The position numbers and the translations under genes were made by a program. DNA of 64,000 nt from CAYUET01 sp964443875 (GTDB lineage: Bacteria; Auribacterota; JAFGBW01). Below are positions 57,860-64,000 of the stretch, in pieces. The notes below the pieces were generated by a model, which did no database searches, was not told where the DNA came from, and worked only from the letters and a program-made list of their open reading frames with translations. Numbering within the stretch: position 1 is the first letter of the stretch; each line of letters starts with the position of its first letter. Location: NCBI GenBank assembly GCA_964443875.1, contig CAYUET010000003.1, positions 62,001-126,000 on the forward strand, given 5' to 3'.

Positions 57860-60556
57860 TTAAAGTCCTGTATCCGGAATTTTAACAGTAAAGACCGTAC
57901 CTTTGCCTTCCTCACTTTCAACATCTATGCTTCCCTTATGACGCTGAATAATTCCATAAGAAATCGATAAACCCAAACCGGTGCCTTTGCCCGGTGCCTT
58001 TGTGGTAAAAAAAGGATCAAAAACCCTTGAAAGATTTTCCTGAGAAATTCCTTTCCCAGTATCGGAAATTTTCACAATGACAAAATCTTTTTCATATTTA
58101 CTTGAAATGGTAATCGTTCCCTTGTCCTCAATCGCCTGAGCCGCATTCACCAGCATGTTCATAAATACCTGATTTAACTGTCCGGGATAACATCGTATGG
58201 AAGGAAGCGGGGCAAGATTTTTAACCAGTTCACATTTATATTTCAATTCATTCCAGACAATCTTCAACGTGGCTTCAATCCCTTCATTGATGTCATAATC
58301 CTTGATCTGGGCATCATCTGTTCTGGCAAAACTTTTAAGACTCTGAACAATTTCCTTGATGCGCCGTGTTCCATCCAGAGATTCAGAAATCAGCTGGGGA
58401 ATATCCTTCAAGATAAAATCCATGTCGATTTTTTCACGGTGCTCTCTGATCGTCGAAATGACACGGAAAAAGTCCGTCTGCCGATTTTCCGAAATATGCT
58501 TCAGAGCCTGTTCATATTCATTCAATATCTGAATAAAAGAAGTGATATATTCCTTTAAAGTTGAAATGTTGCTCATAACAAAACCAACAGGATTATTGAT
58601 TTCATGGGCCACACCGGCAGCCAATTGCCCTATGGAAGCCAGTTTTTCTGATTGCAAAATCTGACCCTGCACTCTGGAAAGCTCCTCATAGGCCTTTTTT
58701 AATTCCTCCTCAGCCTTTTTGCTGGAAGTAATATCCTGACCTATGGACTGGTATTGCAGCAACAGCCCCTTATCATCAAAAATCGGAAAATCGGTCCAAA
58801 TCGTCCAGGCAACGCCAGAAGATGTTTCGAATTTATGCTCCTGGGAATGCATGCGAGGCTCATTCAGTAAAGAGCCGCACTTTTCCATCAGCTTCGGTTT
58901 CGCCCCGGGAGGCACCAGGTCAATCCATTTCCTTCCTATTAATTCTTCCCTGGGAAGCCCGAATGATTGGGCGTATGCCGTGTTAACGAAGGTCAGAGTG
59001 GTATCCGGTTTCCATCTGCAAATCATGGCAAAAGGGATCTCCACCATGGCTCTATAGAGGGATTCACTTTCCTTGATCTGCTCTTCAATCTGCTTTTGCT
59101 GTGTGATGTCCGTAATAACCCCTATCAAGCCCGCTATCTGATCCCGGGAATCCCTGTAAATGGCCTTATTGATGATGATATCGGAAGTTTTTCCATTCAG
59201 ATCGGTATAACAGCCCTGGTAAATCTGATCTTTCTGATCCCTGTATAATTCCTTATCTTTCTCAGCCTGGAGTTTTGCATCGTTTTCTGAAAGGATGTCA
59301 AAAACGGTCTTTCCCAAAAACCCGCTTGAATAGGTATTAAAAAATTTCTCAAATGCCTTATTGCAGATCTGATAATGCCCCTCAAGATCTTTGTAATAAA
59401 TCGGCAGAGGAATGGTATTGATCAGTTTCTGATAGAACAAGGATTTTTCACTGAAATCTCCCTTGATCTGCTCCAGGGCGGTTACATCTGTCCCATAAAT
59501 TCTGATTGAATTCGTCTCGGGTAAATAATGAAGATATTGGTTGTAAAATTTGCCCTCCACAGATACTTTTCTCAGATGATGTGAAATATCAAAGGTTTTA
59601 AAATCTTCAATGATTTTGTTAACACCCTCAAGCCAGGGATGATCAAATTTCAAAACCGGCAGATCTTTAAACAAGTTCATGGAGGCCTTGTTCTGAAATA
59701 TGACCTTACCTGTGGAATCAATTTCATCGATGGGTGAAGGGTTCAGATGAGGATAGGAAGCAAGTCTTGAAAGTTCTGCCTCCGTTTTTTCTCTGTGACT
59801 CAAATCTTCAATGAGCATCGTAAAACCATTGTATTCGCCTTTGTCATCCGTCATGGATTTACTTGAACTGTTCACAGAAATGGAAGTTCCGTCTTTTTTG
59901 ATAAGCTGAAAAGCATGCCGGAAATTCTCATTATGCAAAAACTTTCTTAAAAACAAATCCGATTTGCCATTGGAAAGAGGATTGACAATCTGAACAAAAG
60001 GCGTGCCGATCATTTCCCCTTCGGTGTAATCCAGCATGGAGGTAATTCTCTCATTCGCATAAGTAATAATCCCCTCCTTATTCACGATAAGAAAACCCTC
60101 GTGTAGATTTTCCACAATGAAACGGTATTTTAAATCCTTTTCCCTCAGTTTTTTTTCGAGTTTTGATTTTTCAAAACAGAATAAAACCTGCCTTGCAAGA
60201 AGATTTTCATCAAACGTTCCCTTGACCATGAATTCATGCACGCCAAAATTTGCAGCTTCTTTCATAAGCTCAATTTCGTCGTTCGAGGTAAGAACCATAA
60301 GCGGAATATATGGGAATTTCTCCTTGAAAACCTTTATGGAATTAACACCCAGGCTATCCGGAAGGTTGAGGTCCATAATCACAATATCCAGGGAAGAAAA
60401 TTTACAGCATTCCAGGCATTCCTTAAGTGTTCCGGCCTCTTTCAGAGTGATACGGATATCCGATTGAAGCAGAAACATCTTTCTTATTATTTCCTTCTGA
60501 AAAAGATTATCCTCCACATAAAGCAGATGAATAGGCGGGGTTTCATCATTCAACAT
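57860..60556 (-). CDS. Receiver-multi-PAS sensor histidine kinase
   Basis: An 898-residue soluble kinase. It begins with a receiver (LLYVEDNLFQKEIIRKMFLL, phospho-Asp in DIVIMDLNLPDSLG), then about four PAS-type domains (around residues 135-255, 265-370, 375-490, 495-620) with ITYANERITSMLDYTEGEMIG as the clearest. The dimerisation helix carries the acceptor His in GQLAAGVAHEINNPVGFVMS, and the HATPase ends with FFTTKAPGKGTGLGLSISYG. AGGAA lies 9 nt before the start. It heads a six-gene minus-strand run and is the only gene there with several sensory domains, so it is the probable input of the pathway. Confidence 0.92.
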   Translation of the reverse strand: MLNDETPPIHLLYVEDNLFQKEIIRKMFLLQSDIRITLKEAGTLKECLECCKFSSLDIVIMDLNLPDSLGVNSIKVFKEKFPYIPLMVLTSNDEIELMKEAANFGVHEFMVKGTFDENLLARQVLFCFEKSKLEKKLREKDLKYRFIVENLHEGFLIVNKEGIITYANERITSMLDYTEGEMIGTPFVQIVNPLSNGKSDLFLRKFLHNENFRHAFQLIKKDGTSISVNSSSKSMTDDKGEYNGFTMLIEDLSHREKTEAELSRLASYPHLNPSPIDEIDSTGKVIFQNKASMNLFKDLPVLKFDHPWLEGVNKIIEDFKTFDISHHLRKVSVEGKFYNQYLHYLPETNSIRIYGTDVTALEQIKGDFSEKSLFYQKLINTIPLPIYYKDLEGHYQICNKAFEKFFNTYSSGFLGKTVFDILSENDAKLQAEKDKELYRDQKDQIYQGCYTDLNGKTSDIIINKAIYRDSRDQIAGLIGVITDITQQKQIEEQIKESESLYRAMVEIPFAMICRWKPDTTLTFVNTAYAQSFGLPREELIGRKWIDLVPPGAKPKLMEKCGSLLNEPRMHSQEHKFETSSGVAWTIWTDFPIFDDKGLLLQYQSIGQDITSSKKAEEELKKAYEELSRVQGQILQSEKLASIGQLAAGVAHEINNPVGFVMSNISTLKEYITSFIQILNEYEQALKHISENRQTDFFRVISTIREHREKIDMDFILKDIPQLISESLDGTRRIKEIVQSLKSFARTDDAQIKDYDINEGIEATLKIVWNELKYKCELVKNLAPLPSIRCYPGQLNQVFMNMLVNAAQAIEDKGTITISSKYEKDFVIVKISDTGKGISQENLSRVFDPFFTTKAPGKGTGLGLSISYGIIQRHKGSIDVESEEGKGTVFTVKIPDTGL

Positions 60557-60884
60557 AAAAAGGCTTTCCTGATATTCTTGTTCAAAACAATCAATACTGC
60601 CTTAAATTAAACCTCTGACAAAAACCTTTTTCACAACACAAAATGAAAAATTTTTAAAAAAAGAAATGATTACCTGAAAGAAAATCCGAAACTGAGATAA
60701 AAGAAAAATGTTTACTGATTGGTTTCAAGTGAACTCCACAACAAGGGTTTGCTTTCTCACCTGTTCTGACTTTTTTAAGTATCTTAACTATGACTGTAAT
60801 TTACATCTTAAAGTCTGTTGATGTCAATTAAAGACTTGTTCATGATTTCTCAGTCTTTTTAAAAAGAGGAGGAGGATAACACCC
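60557..60884. other. Intergenic region without a recognisable gene
   Basis: About 330 AT-rich bases upstream of the six-gene signalling run and downstream of the phosphoribosyltransferase-like gene on the same strand. I find no RNA gene and no clear hairpin with a T-run; the promoter of the signalling run must lie here but cannot be picked confidently. Confidence 0.5.
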
Positions 60885-62072
60885 TTAAGAAGATGTTGAG
60901 CAGGGAAAACGGCTGGAAATATTAAATTCCGGAGTTTCTGAATAGACAAAGGGAAAAGAGGATTGAGGAGTATTCATGACCTTGAGGATAAACTGATTTT
61001 CATCTTTTACAGAAAAGGAAGAGCTTTCAATATATTCTTTCATCTCCCTGGAAGGATTTTTTAAAGCCTCCCGGATTTCTTTTTCATTCATGTGTCCGAA
61101 ATAAAAATCCATGCGTTCTCTTCTGTAATATTCGGAGCGCTTATCTTGATAAACCGGCTGAAAATTCATCCGGTGAAAAAAATCCAGGAAAGTCTTGGGC
61201 ATTGATAATTGATCAGGAATTTTATGATCAAAATAGGCTATGGGTTTAAAAAAATCTTCTGCTGTAAAACCCAGATCATCATACATTATTTTCATTTCCT
61301 CAACACGAAAAAGATCTTTAACCACCGGGAAAACATGATAAGGAGAAATAATCTCAAGATTAACACGAGGATTTTTTCTGACACTTTCAATCAATTCCAG
61401 ACTTTTCACCGACATAAAAGGGACAGCCACAATGACTTTTGCCGGCTTTATGCCCTGAAATTTTTCTGCAATTTCAACAATCTGTGTATGGATCTGTTTT
61501 CCGCTGTAGGCAGCATCATCCAGAATTAAAAAAATATCGAGACCGGAAGCGTTAATCTGATTCCACATTTTCTTATAACCTGAACGGCCATGCGCAAAAT
61601 AGGTATAATAGGCAGGATCCGGAAGACCGAATTTTTTTTTGGCCATTTCAAAAACCCAACGTTTCGAAGATCCCATTTGCATATCCAGAAAAAGAATAAA
61701 CGGGGTTTCCGGCTGAAGGTGATTCCTTAATTCCGAGCAAACCGCTTCAAGCCCTTTATTAAATTCCGAAAACGAAATTTTCCCCTTTAGAAGAAAATTT
61801 CTTATTTTTTGTTTTACTTTTTTACACGCAGAACTTTCTTCGCTGTCAATCCAGAAGTTCAGTTTCTCAGCATTGATTTCCGGATTGTCTTTGGGTACCG
61901 GAACAGGGGTATTTTCATCAATAAATGAATTTCCGTGCCCCGAATCCGCCGGAACGTCGCTTTTTATCATGCTTTTAGGGCTTAAGCCATATACGGGGAA
62001 AAAATTGCAGCTGCTGAGTCCCAGAATAATTGCAGCAATGACTAACCCGGCTGTTTTTCCATAAGCTGACAT
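60885..62072 (-). CDS. Lipoprotein with phosphoribosyltransferase-like domain, unknown function
   Basis: A 395-residue protein starting at ATG 62072. The N-terminus KTAGLVIAAIILGLSSCNFF has a lipobox-like LSSC, so Lgt/LspA should process it. The central domain shows FLILDDAAYSGKQIHTQIVE, which matches the PRPP-binding loop of type I phosphoribosyltransferases (two acidic residues followed by xxTG/SGxT). It is preceded by a PYTYFAHGRSG-like stretch and followed by KPAKVIVAVPFMS, both expected in that Rossmann-like fold. A PRTase-like enzyme outside the cytoplasm would lack PRPP, so a binding or repurposed role is more likely. The remaining 180 residues are unrecognised. I am sure of the gene, much less of the role. 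Confidence 0.6.
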   Translation of the reverse strand: MSAYGKTAGLVIAAIILGLSSCNFFPVYGLSPKSMIKSDVPADSGHGNSFIDENTPVPVPKDNPEINAEKLNFWIDSEESSACKKVKQKIRNFLLKGKISFSEFNKGLEAVCSELRNHLQPETPFILFLDMQMGSSKRWVFEMAKKKFGLPDPAYYTYFAHGRSGYKKMWNQINASGLDIFLILDDAAYSGKQIHTQIVEIAEKFQGIKPAKVIVAVPFMSVKSLELIESVRKNPRVNLEIISPYHVFPVVKDLFRVEEMKIMYDDLGFTAEDFFKPIAYFDHKIPDQLSMPKTFLDFFHRMNFQPVYQDKRSEYYRRERMDFYFGHMNEKEIREALKNPSREMKEYIESSSFSVKDENQFILKVMNTPQSSFPFVYSETPEFNISSRFPCSTSS

Positions 62073-62205
62073 TATTTCTTCTACCTCCCTGAACAAAATA
62101 ACTCCAATTCCTGATCATGTCAAATACCTGCATTGAATTAATTTCAGACCTGAAATTCCATCCCTCTTCTTGACCATTCTCACAAAAAACTGCTAACCTC
62201 TCTCC

Positions 62206-62556
62206 ATGGACACAAACACCCTTTTTTTTAAAGAATCAGGAAAAGTCTGCAGCAAATGCTACAGGCCCTTAAACCGCTGCACCTGTGATCACAGCAAAAC
62301 GATTCCTTCAAACGGAGACGGAATTGTCCGTGTAAGTCGTGAAACCAAAGGAAGAAAAGGAAAAGGAGTGACCCTGATTTCAGGGCTCCCCCTCAACAGC
62401 CAGGACCTGGAAAAATTTTCCAGAGAGCTGAAACAAAAACTCGGCACCGGAGGCACCATTAAAGACAGGGTGATTGAAATTCAGGGGGATCACCGGGACC
62501 TGCTCTTTGAGGAGCTTAAAAACCGCGGTTTTACCGTTAAAAAATCCGGAGGATAA
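62206..62556 (+). CDS. SUI1/eIF1-family translation factor (YciH type)
   Basis: A 116-residue protein. The N-terminus has a zinc-ribbon-like CSKC...CTC set (C15, C18, C25, C27), followed by the SUI1 fold: RVSRETKGRKGKGVTLISGL, FSRELKQKLGTGGTIKDRVI and EIQGDHRDLLFEELKNRGF. In E. coli YciH the factor inspects initiation complexes; eukaryotic eIF1 selects start codons. Many bacterial lineages carry it. The gene is short, stands alone, and is convergent with the unrecognised gene to its right, with 14 nt between the stops. Several genes in this window start at TTG or GTG, a detail worth keeping in mind with an initiation factor of this family. Confidence 0.88.
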   Translation: MDTNTLFFKESGKVCSKCYRPLNRCTCDHSKTIPSNGDGIVRVSRETKGRKGKGVTLISGLPLNSQDLEKFSRELKQKLGTGGTIKDRVIEIQGDHRDLLFEELKNRGFTVKKSGG

Positions 62557-62570
62557 ATTCAGGACCGGCT

Positions 62571-63413
62571 TTATTCAAGAGCACCAATAAACTCTGTGAG
62601 TTTTTCCTGCGTCCATTCAATCCTTTCAAGATCCGCCGACCCTGATGCATATTTTTTCTGAAATTCAAGATAGTCTCCTGCCTTATTCAATAAAGAATTC
62701 CATCCTTCTCCATCGGTTGGATAAATATTCACATACCCCTCATCACCTGGTTCATAGAATCCGGTCACATTACGCTCTGAATCCATCTTTACATTCGCCT
62801 GAATATTTAACCCCAAAAATACAGAGGTAAAAGACAATTGTTCCTCTAAACTCATATCCCTTGAAATCTCATCCCATGCGTCTTTTACATCCTGAGGCGC
62901 ATTGGGAGGCGGAAAAACCAAAGTTTTTCCCGCACCAACTTCTACCACACCATCATTATTCAAATCAACAGAATGGCTATGATCCGGCTGAACAAGGAGA
63001 TTCCGAGCCCCCTCTTCTGAGATTGAATCAACATGACTGTCCGTAAGTTTTATGCCATAGCTCGCTGCCTTTTTTAATAAGCTGCGATCATCGGCCGATA
63101 AGGATTTTAAAAAAGTCTTTGACTTTCCTGCTTCTTCCGATTCCTTCAGTATTTCAGAATACCGGGTGATTTCATCTTCAGAAAGACCCCGTATTTTGAG
63201 CAAAGTTCTGGATTTTTCAGACAGAGTTATCTCCGAATAATCTGAATTATAAGCACTTAAGGCTTCCCTGGACAGGATAACTTCATCTGTCTGGCTTTGC
63301 TGATTTTGGTCTGATTCATTGATTACGCTCTGAACCTGCAGTTCTTTTTTATATTTAAACACAGCCTCGGCCTGATTCACGGTATAGGCTGCTATTGAAT
63401 TGGTTATATCCAT
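62571..63413 (-). CDS. Unrecognised protein with an EF-hand/dockerin-like calcium loop
   Basis: A 280-residue protein that I do not recognise. No signal peptide or membrane segment is visible. Residues about 60-130 are helical and rich in Ser/Glu/Lys (LSEKSRTLLKIRGLSEDEIT). A short HSVDLNNDGVVEVGAG stretch looks like a DxNxDG calcium-binding loop of dockerin/EF-hand type. The C-terminal half contains WDEISRDMSLEEQLSFTSVF and a Trp-rich end. AAGGAG lies 7 nt before the second of two adjacent Met codons, which I take as the start. A secreted or envelope-associated function is possible without a signal peptide only through another export route. Confidence 0.7.
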   Translation of the reverse strand: MDITNSIAAYTVNQAEAVFKYKKELQVQSVINESDQNQQSQTDEVILSREALSAYNSDYSEITLSEKSRTLLKIRGLSEDEITRYSEILKESEEAGKSKTFLKSLSADDRSLLKKAASYGIKLTDSHVDSISEEGARNLLVQPDHSHSVDLNNDGVVEVGAGKTLVFPPPNAPQDVKDAWDEISRDMSLEEQLSFTSVFLGLNIQANVKMDSERNVTGFYEPGDEGYVNIYPTDGEGWNSLLNKAGDYLEFQKKYASGSADLERIEWTQEKLTEFIGALE

Positions 63414-63600
63414 CATTAAACTCCTTTTATAATGATTTTATCTTATAAGACTTGCAAATGACGGACCTGAAATTTCAAAAAATCAAATTTTTCTTATTTT
63501 TTCATATTCAATTCATTACACGTCATCAAAATTTCTCTTTCCCTTTGATTTCCGAAAAATAAGAAAAAATTTCCCCTGTATTGAATGAACTACCCCAAAG

Positions 63601-63677
63601 CTCGCTGCGAGGTAGCGAATGTCATTCCAAACGAACGTGAAAAATCTGGATTACCCGCTATCGCTCGAAATGACAAG
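63601..63677. repeat. REP-like imperfect palindrome
   Basis: A GC-richer island in AT-rich intergenic DNA. Left arm tagcgaatGTCATTCC and right arm atcgctcgaaATGAC form inverted GTCATT/AATGAC ends with GC-rich interior (gctcgctgcgaggtagcga, acccgctatcgctcga). Another ggaatgacat piece lies near 63772. Many bacteria scatter such GTCATTCC-type palindromes between genes. A copy count needs the full genome. Confidence 0.45.
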
Positions 63678-63968
63678 CCGATAACTTATCCCTGATTTAT
63701 TTAAAAATGTAAAAACAGTATCCATGCATAATTCCTGCATTAAAGTACGAATAAAACTTGATAATTCACCCGGAATGACATTTTGATGTTAATCTCAGCG
63801 CCACCTTTATTGAATATAAATTCATCCCTTAAAAAAAATTCTCTCCGGGAGAACCGTCAATACATTTTTCTGTTTCTTGTTCTTTAATTGGTTGATTTCC
63901 TTAAAAATTTTATTATAAATACATTCTATCTTTAATAATTGTTTATTTCAGCGAACCTTGGAGGTTTT
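63678..63968. other. AT-rich intergenic region before the last gene
   Basis: About 290 bases without an ORF worth reporting; together with the palindrome and the stretch just upstream of it, the non-coding gap between the two genes is 555 bases. It should contain the promoter of the gene at the right edge, but no convincing -35/-10 pair stands out. Confidence 0.5.
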
Positions 63969-64000
63969 ATGCTTTTTGAAAAATATGCCAAACGTGGAGT
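63969..64000 (+). CDS. Start of an unidentified gene, truncated by the window edge
   Basis: ATG 63969 is preceded at normal distance by GGAGG (TTGGAGGTTTT). Ten codons are visible, reading MLFEKYAKRG, too few to identify a family. The strong ribosome site is the main evidence that it is a real gene. Confidence 0.6.
   Translation, partial: MLFEKYAKRG

Noticed and set aside
1..64000. Prophage, insertion sequence or integrative element
   Set aside because: No transposase, integrase, terminase or capsid gene and no direct repeat next to the tRNA genes was found.

Overview
The window reads as chromosome of a Gram-negative bacterium of the PVC side of the tree, most likely Candidatus Omnitrophota (OP3). 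This is an inference from three things. An immense open reading frame with SecA-like helicase motifs is a recognised Omnitrophota trait. The cell has outer-membrane biology (porin, lipoprotein maturation, O-antigen ligase-type enzyme). The ileS-dksA-lspA-lgt-rluD and rpsO-pnp orders are ordinary bacterial housekeeping clusters. No insertion sequence, phage gene, integrase or CRISPR array was seen.

The left third (1-21325, minus strand) is a single uninterrupted reading frame. I read it triplet by triplet from the left edge to the TTG start at 21325 and found no stop: at least 7108 codons, with the C-terminus beyond the window. In order it carries an N-terminal membrane segment, a TraB/ChaN (Tiki)-like domain, a SecA-like motor with recognisable helicase motifs, a membrane pair, a SecY-like channel of roughly ten helices, another membrane segment, and then more than 3000 residues of mostly coiled coil with at least two TolC-like hairpin segments. 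One chain thus holds look-alikes of the Sec motor, the Sec channel and an outer-membrane conduit. This is the most unusual object in the window.

Next come two tRNA genes (Asp, Val), then rpsO-pnp coupled to a D,D-carboxypeptidase and a glucosaminidase-like protein (22374-26514). A convergent O-antigen ligase/TPR membrane protein follows (26511-28187). A surface module then runs 28193-36552: a four-LamG protein, a TPR protein with a degenerate C39-peptidase-like end, and a membrane-anchored RHS/YD-repeat protein. 36614-45846 is mainly housekeeping: a TrmA-type RNA methyltransferase, murA, an ankyrin-repeat exported protein, ileS, a zinc-finger-less DksA/TraR protein, lspA, lgt and an RluD-type pseudouridine synthase.

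From 45906 to 60556 the minus strand is almost entirely signalling: a ferritin-like protein, a porin followed by a frameshifted solute-binding-domain histidine kinase, a lone receiver and a hybrid kinase, then six further genes (PAS kinase, pseudo-receiver, receiver-PAS, HDOD, receiver-HD-GYP, receiver-kinase). None of these regulators has a DNA-binding output domain, so the output is probably cyclic-di-GMP turnover and protein-protein signalling. The right end has a phosphoribosyltransferase-like lipoprotein, a SUI1/YciH factor, an unrecognised protein, a REP-like palindrome and the start of another gene.
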